DNA from: Lacihabitans sp. CCS-44 | GTDB lineage: Bacteria > Bacteroidota > Bacteroidia > Cytophagales > Spirosomataceae | DNA: 64,000 bases | Direction: 5' to 3' | Assembly: GCF_024343735.1 (NCBI RefSeq) | Contig: NZ_RJUE01000003.1 | Span: forward strand, 1-64,000 | Shown: piece after piece, positions 1 through 10,093 of the stretch | How positions within the stretch are numbered: the stretch's first letter is position 1 | Layout of the letters: every line of letters begins with the position of its first letter | Translations under genes and position numbers: made by a program | Notes under the pieces: generated by a model | Databases searched by the model: none | What the model was told of the DNA's origin: nothing | What the model saw: only the letters and a program-made list of their open reading frames with translations

Positions 1-3000
1 GCTAGGCTTGCTGTTAAGGTTGGTCTTACTGTTACTACGATGCTGAAGTTTACGGTATTACAAGTCGCTGCATTCGTTGCTGTGATGTTGTAAGTCACTG
101 TTCCGTCTACTGCTCCTGCGTTCGTTAGGTTACCTGTGCTGAACTGTGCTTGTGCACTTGCTTGTGCTGCTGCTCCTGTTACTCCACCTGTTATCGCTCC
201 TAATGTCCAAGTATATGTCGTGCCTGCTATGTTGCTTGTTGGGGTTACTGCTGCTACTGCTGCTCCTGAACAGATTACTGCTGGGTCTGCTAGGCTTGCT
301 GTTAAGGTTGGTCTTACTGTTATATCTATGGTAAATGGAGTACCATTGCAACCATTGGCAACTGGTGTTACTGTGTAAGTTACCACACCATTTGTTATAC
401 CTGAATTTGAAAGTGTCTGAGATATTGGAGCAGCTGATGCTACAGCATTATTTGAAAATCCAGATATTGTTCCCGATGTTGGAGCTGAAGTTACAGTGGC
501 AGTCCATGTATAGGTAGTTGGCGAGATATTGGATGTTGGTGTTCTACTAAAGCTTGCACCTGAACAAATTGTTTGTGGACCAGGGTTTGTAATTACAATC
601 GTTGGCTGGACAGTTATAGCAAATGTAAATGGTGCACCATTACATCCATTGGCAACTGGGGTTACTGTATAGGTTACAATTCCAGATGTTGTTCCAGAAT
701 TTGTTAATGTTTGAGTTATTGGAGCAGAAGACGCTACTGCATTATCAGAAAAACCTGTAATAGTTCCGGATGTTGGGGCAGTGGATATTGCCGCTGTCCA
801 AGTATAGGTTGTCGAAGTAATATTCGATGTTGGTGTCCTACTAAAACTTGTTCCTGAACATATTGTTTCAGGTCCTGGATTTGTAATAAGAATTATTGGC
901 TGTACTGTAATAGCGATGGTAAATGGCGTACCGTTACAACCATTAGCAACTGGTATTATGGTGTAAGTAACGATTCCGAACGTTGTACCTGAGTTTGTTA
1001 AAGTCTGCGATATTGGAGCAGATGCAGCCACCGCATTATCTGAAAACCCAGTAATAGTTCCTCCAGTTGGAGCTGTGGTGATGGCAGCTGTCCAAGTATA
1101 AGTTGTGCCACCTATATTACTTATTGGAGTTCTACTAAAACTTGTTCCCGAGCATATAGTTTGAGGCCCAGGGTTTGTAATAACTATCGTAGGTTGAACT
1201 GTTATATCAATTGTAAAAGGGGTACCCGTACAGCCTGCCGTCACAGGCGTTACTGTATATCTTACTATTCCATTTGTGGTGCCAGAGTTAGTTAAAGTTT
1301 GAGATATTGGGGCCGCAGATGCAACTGCATTATCTGAAAAACCTGTAATTGTACCAGAAGTAGGAGCTGTTTGTATTGCAGCTGTCCAAGTATAGGTAGT
1401 TCCTACGATATTTGAAGTAGGAGTTCTACTAAAACTTGCCCCCGAACATATGGTTTCAGGACCCGGATTAGCAATTACCATTGTAGGTTGAACAGTTATT
1501 GCAAAAGTAAAAGGCGTACCATTACATCCGTTTGCAACAGGAGTCACAGTATAGGTTACAATTCCATTTGTTGTTCCTGAATTGGTAAGAATTTGAGTTA
1601 TTGGAGCTGCTGAAGCTGTTCCATTGTCAGCAAAGCCAGTGATAGTACCTCCCGTTGGAGCTGTAGTGATTGTGGCTGTCCAAGTATAGGTAGTTGTTGT
1701 AATATTAGAAATAGGAGTCCTACTAAAACTTGTAGCTGAGCAAATAGTCTGAGGGCCAGGATTTGTGATTACTATTGTAGGCTGAACAGTAATATCAAAT
1801 GTAAAAGGAGTACCGTTACACCCATTCGCAATAGGCGTTACTGTATATCTTACGACTCCACTTGAAGTGCCCGAATTCGTTAAAGTTTGTGTTATTGGGG
1901 CATTACTTGCCACAGTGTTATTTGAGAATCCAGTAATTGTACCTCCAGATGGTGCTAACTGAATTGCAGCTGTCCATGTATATTGTGTCCCTGTAATGTT
2001 TGAAATTGGAGTCCTGCTAAAACTGGTGGCTGAACATATAGTTTGAGGACCAGGATTTGTAATATTTATACTAGGACGAACTGTAACGTCAAATGTAAAA
2101 TTAGCCCCCGGACATACTCCATTATAAGGTGTCACGGTATACCTTACAACTGCACTTGTTGTAGTACTGTTAATTAGAGTCTGTGAAATTGGCCCAGAAA
2201 CTGCACTTGCTTGATTAGAAAAACCTGATGCTGTACCACTTATCAATGCTACTGTCCACGTATATGTAGTACCAACGATATTTGTAGTTGGTGCAACCGA
2301 AAATGCATCTCCAGAACAAGAAGTTTGTGCCAGAGCACTTGCTGTTGGAACTGGAGTAACACTTACCGAAGTAGTGGCAGTTGCAGAACAATTATCAACA
2401 TCTCTTGCTGTAACAGTATATACTGTTGAAGTTGTAGGAGATACAGATACGGTTCCACCAGTAGCGGCGGTATTCGTCCAGGTATAGGTATAAGGTGTGG
2501 TACCTCCCGAACCTGTGGCTGTTAAACTGGCACTTGTACCATAGCAAATTGTTAGTGGAGGGGTAACTGAAACAGCTACTGGCGGTACAATTACCTTAGA
2601 TATTTGACTTACAACCGAACAAATTGGATCTCCAACTGTGGTAGCAGTAGTCGCTAATCTAATTCTATACAATTTACCACTTAAAGCAGAAACAATAGGT
2701 GTGGGTAGATTAATAGTAACATTCATATCGTTACCTACAAAAGTTCCTTGCAACACCCCAGTTACATCTTGCCACGTAGTACCGTTATCGTTACTTTCTT
2801 GCCATTTATAGTAGTCATGCTCTCTGTTAGGGTCAGTAATGGTAGCATTTATAGTTTCATTTGTTCCACCAAGGCAGGCCACTGATTCTCCATCAAGGGT
2901 AATATTCAAAGGGCATTTGTCAACTACAATATCATCGATAATCCAGTCATTACCCCCACCTCCAAATTGATTATTCTTGATACTAAATACAGCAGAAGTA

Positions 3001-6000
3001 ACCGTAGAACCGGTTTTGAATGAAAACCCAACTCTTACCCAAGTTCCTGTTGCTGCAATTGGATTGGTTCTATATTGAATAACTCCATCAATCAAAAAGG
3101 CCAAGTCAGGCTGTAAACCGGTGTAACCCGGTGCATGAGTATCCCTTATCCAAGCCGTAAAATTATATTGGGTATTTGGGCATAATCCTCCAATTTCTTT
3201 TTCTATTACGATGTCTTTGTTATGAGAGGCATTCACTACCATCATATACCCACCTGTGTCTCCAGTAGTATGATCTTCTGTTATAGCCTGCCAGCTTCCA
3301 CCAAACGTACCTCCACCTAATCCTGGACCATTACACTCCATGTTGTTTACAACCGAGTAGAATCCATCATTTGGAGAGTTACAAGTATAAAACGAGTATC
3401 CATACTGGGTTTCTAAAGGAGTTAAAACCGGACCATGCCTATCCGTACCACTTCCAAAATCACCGTTTGGAAACAAATTGGGTGTTGTTCCAGAAGTAGA
3501 ACAAACTGCATTAGAAATACAAGGCGTTCCCGAATTTCCTACAGTTACTATTCTTTCACTGTAGCAATATTCCCCTCCTCGCGTAACTCTAACATAATAT
3601 GAACCAGGCAACAAACCTGTAATAGTATTTGCTGGTGACAGATTTTGAACAGTAGTATAAACTGGATCAAATGAAGAAATCCAAGTAACTTGATCCGTTG
3701 GATTAACTCCAGCCAGTAGAATCCTTCCATTGTTATTGAAGCATCCTGTCGCATTGGTTACAGTTTCTCCCGTATAAAATGAAGTTACAATTGAAACCAA
3801 AGTTATATTAACCGTTCTACAAATAATCTTAGATGTCCAATCTCTAATAAATACTAATTTTGTACCAACCGACTGTCCACCATATACAAAATTCCCTCTT
3901 GTCCAAGCAATACCATCCAAACTGGTCTCATAATTAGTTACTCCTCCACCATTTACTGTAATTCCACCGTCTGTAGCGTTACAGCCAGTAGGATTTAAGG
4001 GAGTGACTTGAATATAAGAGCTGCACATGCCATTACAATTGGTATTGACTGTTACACTCGTTGTCATGGTATTAGTACAACCATTTGTAGCTAAGCCAGT
4101 TACTGTATAAACTCCACCCGATGATGCACTAGAAATCAAACTAGTAGGGTTCTGTTGTCCACTAGAAAAGCCGCTAGAATGTGACCATGAATAGCTAGTA
4201 ACCGCTAAAGCTCCTGTATATCCAGACTTTAACAAAACCAAAGTTCCAACACAAGCGTTTGCAGAACCACCCGAATTAGAGGTATTGGATGCGGTCACTG
4301 TCGGAAGAGGCAAAACATCAATAGTCTGTTGAGCTGAAGTCGCAGGACTACAACCATTTCCAGATGAGTTAACTATTATCCTATAGTTAGTGATTCCTGT
4401 TGCACTAGTAGGAATTGGCAAACTACTGTTTGTTTGGCCTGCAATGTTTTCCCAAGTGCTATTTGTAGTATTATACCTTTGCCATTGATAAGTGAATGGC
4501 CCCACCCCGTTATTTACACTTGACGTTATGGTATAGTTACCATTCAAGCAAATTGTACCACTGCTAGCCGCGATAGTAACTGTGGCTTGAGGAACAATGT
4601 TTAATGTTAAACTTGGTGAACTTATAGTTCCACAATTGACACCTGAGGTGGTGACGTTTAACCTATAATATACTAAACCCGCAGTGGAAGTAGATGGAGT
4701 ATAATCAATCAAATTACCTCCCGAACTTACATTATTCCAGGTACCAAAAAGTGAAGTCCTTGTTTGCCACTGATAAGTAACTGTTCCTGTAGTGTTAGTA
4801 ACAATACCGTTTAGTTGAGTTGAACCTCCCACACAAACCGTTCCATTTGTAAGCGAAGCATCTACGGTATGAATTGGGTTTGTCTGTATTTGAACTGAAG
4901 TTCCATGGTAAATTCCGCAAACACTAAAGTCAATTATTGGTCTAAAATAGGCCAATTCTAAAGAATCGTTGTTTGTATTTAATGTAGCACTACTTGTAGA
5001 TGTCACATTCCACCATGCTGAATTATTATTTGATTCTTGCCATAAAATACTGTAAGTTCCTGATGCTCCCGTAACATTGGTTGTTAAAATCTGTGTAGCT
5101 CCAATACAAAGACTAGTATTTGCAGGCGTCACCGTTACTGTGGCAGGATTTACCACCAAAAATGTATAGCTTGGTGAAACTGCGTAAGAACAACCAGCTG
5201 CAGACATAGTGGCAATAACTCTGAAATAAAAAGTACCCGCAGCATTATAAGGTGGTGCAAATGTACTCCCAGTTTGTCCACTTATATCAGTCCACCCACT
5301 TGTACCGTTAGCAGACTGTTGCCACTGATAGGTTATTGAACCGGCACCGTTTGATACGCTCGCCGATAAGGTGGCTTGAGTACCAATGCAAGTTGTATTG
5401 CTTGGAGCAACAACTGTCGCAGTAGGAGAAGACACTACTCTAATCTGGAATGCATTTGAGGTTCCGTCGTTACATTGAGCAGACCCAGAAACAATTACTC
5501 TATAAAAATAACTTCCTGCTACTAAAAAGGAATTTGTAAAAGTACTATTGGTTTGGCCAGATATATTTGCCCACCCTGTTGTTCCATTCGGAGAAGTTTG
5601 CCATTGATAAGTGTAAGTACCAGCAATATCAATTGTTGAAGATATGGTAGAAACACCATTTACACATATCAAACTATCGGGAGTGGTAATGGTAACACCA
5701 GGGCTATCCACAACATTTACGGCCACAGCGGCTGTTGCAGTACAACTTGGCGAGTTTGAGTCTCTAACAGTTAGGGTGTAAACATTCGAGCTATTTGTAC
5801 TTACGCTTACCGAAGATGTTGACCCTAAGCCATTAGACCACGAATAAATATATGGAGCTAGTCCATTGGTTGGTGTTCCTGAAATCGAAACCGTATTTCC
5901 TTTACAAGTAGTGATATTGGGAGACATGCTAAGCGGTGCCAAAGTGGTACCAGAAACTAGGGTTCTGTTGGGTAAATCAAAGGGGCATTCATCGGTTCCC

Positions 6001-8408
6001 CATCTAACATACAAATCCTTAGTACCAGCCGAGACACCAGTAATGGTATGGCTACCTATATTATCATTTACAATATTTGCTGGCAAATACGAAGCATCAG
6101 CATTTCCATTTAAGCTGAACTTGATTGAAGAATAATTTCCATTGTCCGGAAAATTAAAAGTAATTGTTCCGTCGTTTTGTCCGCAATTAGGGTTTGTGGA
6201 AGTAATGGTAGGCACAGAGGGCAATTCTTTGATAGTAACATTGGTGGTAAAAGTAGCCGAACAAGAACCCACGGTAACCGTTAAAGTAAAAATACCATTA
6301 TGAGAAGCAGAGGCACTGCTTATTGTATGATTTCTATTGCTATTTGTCGAACCGCTAGGGTAAGTCCAGCTGTAAGCAGTAGCCCCCGACACTGAAGTTG
6401 CTGATAAATCAAAAGAACTTCCTTGGCATACTGGAGATGTATTACTTGTGGTAGTGGAGATTTGAGCTGGGGCTGTTAGGGTTACATTTGAGGTAGCCGT
6501 GCAACCATATTTATCTCTGAGCGTAATAGTATAAGTACCTGATGTCAAACCATTAAAAGAAGAAGCCGTTTGAAAATTTGTACCATCAATAGAATATTCA
6601 AATACTGGCTCAGCTAAAGCGGCTGCTGTATAAGGCCTTAGAACTGTACCTGGAATGACTTCTGAAGGAGCTGTGGTTCCTTGGCCTGGTTTTGCCCAGC
6701 CAATTGCAATATTGTCTCCACCTGTACCCTCTTTATAAATAGCCTCAATATAATATTTTTGCCCTGCCGTTAAAGATATAGCTACTGATTTCTGTGAAGC
6801 GTACTTATTCCACTGTTTGGAGTCGGTATAACCCAATACTTCGGCTATTTTAACTCTATTTGCAGGATTTGAATCCGTTGAAAGCCACAATTCTCCATTA
6901 TCATCACTGGAAATCCAAAAAGTGTAACTTCCGGTCGTTCTTGGAATAATATAACCAACTAGTCTTCCTCCAATATTATCATATCCATTTATATCTCCCT
7001 CCATTGTGTTTTTCAATATAGCACTCGATGGATTGTTCGGATAGTTTGAATTTGTTGTTAAACTTGAAACAGTGGTACCTGGAATACTTGTCCAAGTCTG
7101 ATATGTGATATTACCTAAACCTCCATATCCAATCGGATTCGTTATATTAATTACACCAGTATTCGAACCAAAACATGCTGGGTTTGTACTTGTAAATGTA
7201 AATGTTGGAGGAATACAAGTAGCACTTGATTCTGAAACCCAAATATTTTTTGTAATAGTTACTGATAAACCACCTTTGGTAATTGTCAATGTATAATCAC
7301 CACTATTTTCCAGCTGAGCATTCGGAATATTTGGATTGGCCAATGTACTTGTAAATCCATTCGGCCCCGTCCAGAGATAAGTAATTGGCTCATCTTCAAC
7401 TACTTTTATGTCATCAATTGCGAAATTATTACCACTATCTAAAATTCTATTGTTTACAATTGCTATCACAATTGTTCCTGAACTGGCAGCAGTATAAGTA
7501 TATGAAAGAGTCTGCCAAGAACTGTTAGAAACCGTTAGCTGAGTTCCTACATTTGTGCCATTTATATTCCATTGTAGTTGAGGTTGGTTGGTGTTATTAT
7601 CAGCTTGCGTTCTTGCCGAAAAATAATAAACATTTCCAGCCACTACTGTAATAGTTTTGTACCAAGCCCTTCTATTGCTTGTATTTGCTCCATTAAACAA
7701 GAGCATAAAACCTTCGTTGTTATAAGTAGTGTTGGAAAAATTTGAATTATATGCACTATTCATTCTGTCAAAGCTATAATCAATATCCCAGACACCCGAG
7801 GCTGTTCCAGTAGTGTTATAAGTGTAGTCTGACAAAAATTGCGACGGTTGAAGTGGTATATGTCCTTCTGGTACCAGATTATCCAGATTATTAGCAAAAC
7901 TTCCGGTTTGTGTAAGGTTTATTGTTTGGCCAATAGTGTAGGCCGATGGGGAAGTAATACTATAATTTGTTATAATCTTCGAGATCACATTAGAGACACC
8001 ATTCCACATCTCAACATTTCCAGAATTGTTAGGAAAGTTTTCATTATCAAACTTCGATAACCTTCTGTAATAGGTGGTAACCGTTATGGCTCCAGGATTG
8101 TATGTTATTGAATTGCTACTCCCGATGTTTGACCAGGTAATACCATCAGTACTTGATTGCCAAAGGTATTCAATAACCGTCCCACCAGTTCCCGTTGGAG
8201 CAGACACGTTGGTAATTGCACTTGGGTCAAATCCCCCATTGTTGGCCTCGTCACCAGAAATCTCCCCTCCGAAATTGATGGGAGGAGGAGCCATAACGAT
8301 ATTTGTTTTCTTTGCCTTAGGAAGATCTTTTGCTACACCATCTGCAAAAACAAAGAAAGCCCATGCCAAAGTTATAGCAAGGGTTAATCTGTTTCTAAAC
8401 AGCGTCAT
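1..8408 (-). CDS. Giant secreted multidomain adhesin, C-terminus beyond left edge
   Basis: One minus-strand frame starts at ATG 8408-8406 and, at every place I translated it, stays open to position 1 (about 2,802 codons). It opens with a signal peptide (hydrophobic core about residues 8-22, likely cut after VFA). Modules in order: an Ig-like domain (about 67-120); a jelly-roll domain ending FAIDDIKV (about 203-337); a PA14-like domain (about 438-573); mixed Ig/PKD domains; five YQWQ-type Ig modules of about 90 residues (about 904-1363); a second jelly-roll domain ending WIIDDIVV (about 1643-1835); then PKD-like repeats of 98 residues to the edge. This architecture is typical of Bacteroidota cell-surface adhesins exported by T9SS; the expected C-terminal sorting domain lies outside the window. 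Ligand unknown. No clear TAnnTTTG box was found upstream. Confidence 0.9.
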   Translation of the reverse strand, partial: MTLFRNRLTLAITLAWAFFVFADGVAKDLPKAKKTNIVMAPPPINFGGEISGDEANNGGFDPSAITNVSAPTGTGGTVIEYLWQSSTDGITWSNIGSSNSITYNPGAITVTTYYRRLSKFDNENFPNNSGNVEMWNGVSNVISKIITNYSITSPSAYTIGQTINLTQTGSFANNLDNLVPEGHIPLQPSQFLSDYTYNTTGTASGVWDIDYSFDRMNSAYNSNFSNTTYNNEGFMLLFNGANTSNRRAWYKTITVVAGNVYYFSARTQADNNTNQPQLQWNINGTNVGTQLTVSNSSWQTLSYTYTAASSGTIVIAIVNNRILDSGNNFAIDDIKVVEDEPITYLWTGPNGFTSTLANPNIPNAQLENSGDYTLTITKGGLSVTITKNIWVSESSATCIPPTFTFTSTNPACFGSNTGVINITNPIGYGGLGNITYQTWTSIPGTTVSSLTTNSNYPNNPSSAILKNTMEGDINGYDNIGGRLVGYIIPRTTGSYTFWISSDDNGELWLSTDSNPANRVKIAEVLGYTDSKQWNKYASQKSVAISLTAGQKYYIEAIYKEGTGGDNIAIGWAKPGQGTTAPSEVIPGTVLRPYTAAALAEPVFEYSIDGTNFQTASSFNGLTSGTYTITLRDKYGCTATSNVTLTAPAQISTTTSNTSPVCQGSSFDLSATSVSGATAYSWTYPSGSTNSNRNHTISSASASHNGIFTLTVTVGSCSATFTTNVTIKELPSVPTITSTNPNCGQNDGTITFNFPDNGNYSSIKFSLNGNADASYLPANIVNDNIGSHTITGVSAGTKDLYVRWGTDECPFDLPNRTLVSGTTLAPLSMSPNITTCKGNTVSISGTPTNGLAPYIYSWSNGLGSTSSVSVSTNSSNVYTLTVRDSNSPSCTATAAVAVNVVDSPGVTITTPDSLICVNGVSTISSTIDIAGTYTYQWQTSPNGTTGWANISGQTNSTFTNSFLVAGSYFYRVIVSGSAQCNDGTSNAFQIRVVSSPTATVVAPSNTTCIGTQATLSASVSNGAGSITYQWQQSANGTSGWTDISGQTGSTFAPPYNAAGTFYFRVIATMSAAGCSYAVSPSYTFLVVNPATVTVTPANTSLCIGATQILTTNVTGASGTYSILWQESNNNSAWWNVTSTSSATLNTNNDSLELAYFRPIIDFSVCGIYHGTSVQIQTNPIHTVDASLTNGTVCVGGSTQLNGIVTNTTGTVTYQWQTRTSLFGTWNNVSSGGNLIDYTPSTSTAGLVYYRLNVTTSGVNCGTISSPSLTLNIVPQATVTIAASSGTICLNGNYTITSSVNNGVGPFTYQWQRYNTTNSTWENIAGQTNSSLPIPTSATGITNYRIIVNSSGNGCSPATSAQQTIDVLPLPTVTASNTSNSGGSANACVGTLVLLKSGYTGALAVTSYSWSHSSGFSSGQQNPTSLISSASSGGVYTVTGLATNGCTNTMTTSVTVNTNCNGMCSSYIQVTPLNPTGCNATDGGITVNGGGVTNYETSLDGIAWTRGNFVYGGQSVGTKLVFIRDWTSKIICRTVNITLVSIVTSFYTGETVTNATGCFNNNGRILLAGVNPTDQVTWISSFDPVYTTVQNLSPANTITGLLPGSYYVRVTRGGEYCYSERIVTVGNSGTPCISNAVCSTSGTTPNLFPNGDFGSGTDRHGPVLTPLETQYGYSFYTCNSPNDGFYSVVNNMECNGPGLGGGTFGGSWQAITEDHTTGDTGGYMMVVNASHNKDIVIEKEIGGLCPNTQYNFTAWIRDTHAPGYTGLQPDLAFLIDGVIQYRTNPIAATGTWVRVGFSFKTGSTVTSAVFSIKNNQFGGGGNDWIIDDIVVDKCPLNITLDGESVACLGGTNETINATITDPNREHDYYKWQESNDNGTTWQDVTGVLQGTFVGNDMNVTINLPTPIVSALSGKLYRIRLATTATTVGDPICSVVSQISKVIVPPVAVSVTPPLTICYGTSASLTATGSGGTTPYTYTWTNTAATGGTVSVSPTTSTVYTVTARDVDNCSATATTSVSVTPVPTASALAQTSCSGDAFSVAPTTNIVGTTYTWTVALISGTASGFSNQASAVSGPISQTLINSTTTSAVVRYTVTPYNGVCPGANFTFDVTVRPSINITNPGPQTICSATSFSRTPISNITGTQYTWTAAIQLAPSGGTITGFSNNTVASNAPITQTLTNSGTSSGVVRYTVTPIANGCNGTPFTFDITVQPTIVITNPGPQTICSATSFSRTPISNITTTTYTWTATITTAPTGGTITGFADNGTASAAPITQILTNSGTTNGIVTYTVTPVANGCNGTPFTFAITVQPTMVIANPGPETICSGASFSRTPTSNIVGTTYTWTAAIQTAPTSGTITGFSDNAVASAAPISQTLTNSGTTNGIVRYTVTPVTAGCTGTPFTIDITVQPTIVITNPGPQTICSGTSFSRTPISNIGGTTYTWTAAITTAPTGGTITGFSDNAVAASAPISQTLTNSGTTFGIVTYTIIPVANGCNGTPFTIAITVQPIILITNPGPETICSGTSFSRTPTSNITSTTYTWTAAISTAPTSGTITGFSDNAVASSAPITQTLTNSGTTSGIVTYTVTPVANGCNGAPFTFAITVQPTIVITNPGPQTICSGASFSRTPTSNISPTTYTWTATVTSAPTSGTISGFSNNAVASAAPISQTLSNSGITNGVVTYTVTPVANGCNGTPFTIDITVRPTLTASLADPAVICSGAAVAAVTPTSNIAGTTYTWTLGAITGGVTGAAAQASAQAQFSTGNLTNAGAVDGTVTYNITATNAATCNTVNFSIVVTVRPTLTASL
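20..2330 (-). repeat. Tandem 294-bp repeats encoding 98-residue PKD-like domains
   Basis: The same conserved spot (plus-strand TTGGTCT, TTGGCTG, TAGGTTG, TAGGCTG or TAGGACG) recurs at 308, 602, 896, 1190, 1484, 1778 and 2072, exactly 294 bp apart each time. A further copy at 20 is 288 bp away, and 34 nt are identical between positions 1 and 289. Protein units carry NPGPQTICSG, YTWTA, TITGFS and VTYTVTPVANGCNG. Units are similar but not identical. The array continues leftwards out of the window. Confidence 0.93.
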
Positions 8409-8749
8409 CAAATTTCTTTCTAGTAAAAATTGCACAAATACCGTTATTTTTATGTGAATACACTGCTCAGGAAGGGTTAAAACCAAAACAATGTTAAAAC
8501 TTATCAAACGGCGTCAAAAACTGTGCCAAATATTGAATCACAAGCAGTACTAAAACACAATCTATTCAATTACAATACATTACAAAATAAAAACTTTTCA
8601 AAATGTATCATTTATACATTTAGCTATTTATCTAATAAATGAATATATAAACAAAAAAACGAGTCAGTTCTGGAAATAAAGCAACCAAAACAGACTCGAA
8701 CCTTCAATATTCAAACACCTATAACTAACTGATAATCAAGAAAAAGTAT
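8409..8749. other. AT-rich intergenic region between LytTR gene and adhesin
   Basis: It holds the stem-loop at 8660-8698, which fits a terminator for the upstream LytTR gene, and then about 250 bp of AT-rich leader before the adhesin. I found no exact TAnnTTTG on the minus strand; the closest is TTATTTTG. No other gene is visible. Confidence 0.5.
8650..8698 (-). terminator. Stem-loop terminator after LytTR gene
   Basis: An imperfect 13-bp stem (GAGTC/GACTC, GTT/AAC, TGG/CCA with two mismatches) is followed on the minus strand by a run of T, about 50 nt after the LytTR stop codon. It separates that gene from the adhesin. Confidence 0.6.
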
Positions 8750-9124
8750 TCAATTATCATTCAAATAATCAATTAATCTAGACCCTAACCTCCTCGAAAG
8801 CTTAAAAACTTCCCCTGTAGACAACTTCACAGACTTTACACCTTTCTCATCTGTAATTTCTTGAATGAACTGCAAATTCAATAACAAACCCTTTCTTGCT
8901 AAGAAAAAATTACACCTACCCTCTAGCTTAGAAGTATAATGTTTTAGGGTAAACGAAGAGCAAATATAGCCTTTGTCATTTAAGCGAATCATGGAATAAT
9001 TACCAGCAAAGCTCTCAATGTATTTGATACTGTTAAACTCTACAGCCTTTTTACCGTAGTTATAAACTAGTCTTTCTGGGATAATACTTTTTGTAAATGT
9101 GTTCATGCTTCTTATAGTTTTCAT
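8750..9124 (-). CDS. Stand-alone LytTR-type DNA-binding protein
   Basis: 124 residues consisting almost only of a LytTR domain: YIESFAGNYSMI, then the TLKHY segment, the ARKGLLLNL turn and a C-terminal LSRRLGSRL segment. LytTR domains bind direct repeats in promoter DNA and usually sit behind a response-regulator receiver domain; here there is no receiver and no membrane segment, so any sensing must come from a partner. The gene is upstream of, and on the same strand as, the giant adhesin, with a terminator-like stem between them. Regulation of the adhesin is possible but only inferred from position. Confidence 0.8.
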   Translation of the reverse strand: MKTIRSMNTFTKSIIPERLVYNYGKKAVEFNSIKYIESFAGNYSMIRLNDKGYICSSFTLKHYTSKLEGRCNFFLARKGLLLNLQFIQEITDEKGVKSVKLSTGEVFKLSRRLGSRLIDYLNDN

Positions 9125-9324
9125 TTTATGCTGTAAAATTGCGAAAAGGCCATGGTTATTTTTAGCGTAAAATCCCCTGTTTAGATTTTAACTAAAACTA
9201 AGATATATCCCACCACGGTATAAATCAAATGGTAATAAACCGACAGTCTCCAAAACTGAGTAAATGGTATAAATTGGTAAATAATTGACAAATACATAAA
9301 TTGCAGAAAATTTCAGAAAAGCAC

Positions 9325-9972
9325 ATGCCAATAATAGCTCCTTCAATGCTCGCTTCAGACTTTGCGAACATTCAGAAAGATACAGAACTCATCAATAACT
9401 CTTCAGCCGACTGGTTTCATATTGATATCATGGATGGCGTCTTTGTGCCCAATATTAGTTTTGGCCTACCAGTAACAGAAGCCATTCAAAAACACGCAAA
9501 AAAACCACTGGATGTACACCTGATGATTGTAAAGCCAGAAAACTACATCGACCAGTTTGCAAAAATCGGGGCCGAAATCATATCAGTACACTGGGAAGCT
9601 TGCCCACACATTCATCGAACAATAGGACAAATAAAGGAGGCTGGCTGTAAAGCAGGAGTAGTACTTAACCCAGGTACACCCATATCAGTTCTGGAAGAAA
9701 TCATCAGCGACTGCGACTTAGTTTTGCTAATGTCTGTAAACCCAGGTTTTGGAGGGCAAAAATTCATTCATTCAACTATTGAAAAAGTAAAAAGGCTAAA
9801 AAAGCTAATCATAGATTCCAAGTCTCGAGCTATTATAGAAATTGACGGAGGAGTGAACTTAGAAACTGGAAAAGCCCTAGTAGATGCAGGTGCTGATGCA
9901 CTTGTTGCTGGTAGCTTTGTTTTTAGCAATGCTAATCCACTACAAACTATAATTAATCTCAAAAATCTATAA
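9325..9972 (+). CDS. rpe: Ribulose-phosphate 3-epimerase
   Basis: Interconverts D-ribulose 5-phosphate and D-xylulose 5-phosphate in the pentose phosphate pathway, in the cytoplasm. A 215-residue TIM barrel with APSMLASDF, the metal-binding FHIDIMDG (H32, D34), VHLMI (H65) and EIDGGV (D174), plus the phosphate-binding NPGFGGQ loop. I chose ATG 9325 because MPIIAPS is the normal family N-terminus; an in-frame TTG at 9301 would add eight residues with no counterpart. Length and motifs are standard. It appears to be a single-gene unit. A near-consensus TAAATTG lies some 30 bp upstream of the ATG, but it is not a full -7 box. Confidence 0.96.
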   Translation: MPIIAPSMLASDFANIQKDTELINNSSADWFHIDIMDGVFVPNISFGLPVTEAIQKHAKKPLDVHLMIVKPENYIDQFAKIGAEIISVHWEACPHIHRTIGQIKEAGCKAGVVLNPGTPISVLEEIISDCDLVLLMSVNPGFGGQKFIHSTIEKVKRLKKLIIDSKSRAIIEIDGGVNLETGKALVDAGADALVAGSFVFSNANPLQTIINLKNL

Positions 9973-10049
9973 ATCAGCACTTTAAATAGATACAAATCAA
10001 AAAAAAGGCAACCCAAGTTGTGTTTCTGTATTTTTTGCCTAGAATTTTG

Positions 10050-10057
10050 TAAATTTG
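10050..10057 (+). promoter_or_regulatory. -7 promoter box TAAATTTG
   Basis: An exact match to the Bacteroidota -7 consensus TAnnTTTG, 36 nt before the ATG of the SPT-like gene. No well-spaced -33 TTG is obvious. Confidence 0.65.
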
Positions 10058-10093
10058 CGGAATTTTTAATTACCATATATTTTAAACATCGAA

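Noticed and set aside
136-8457. Many short plus-strand and off-frame ORFs across the first 8.4 kb
   Set aside because: They are low-complexity shadows of the minus-strand adhesin frame, which reads through the whole region with recognisable domains.
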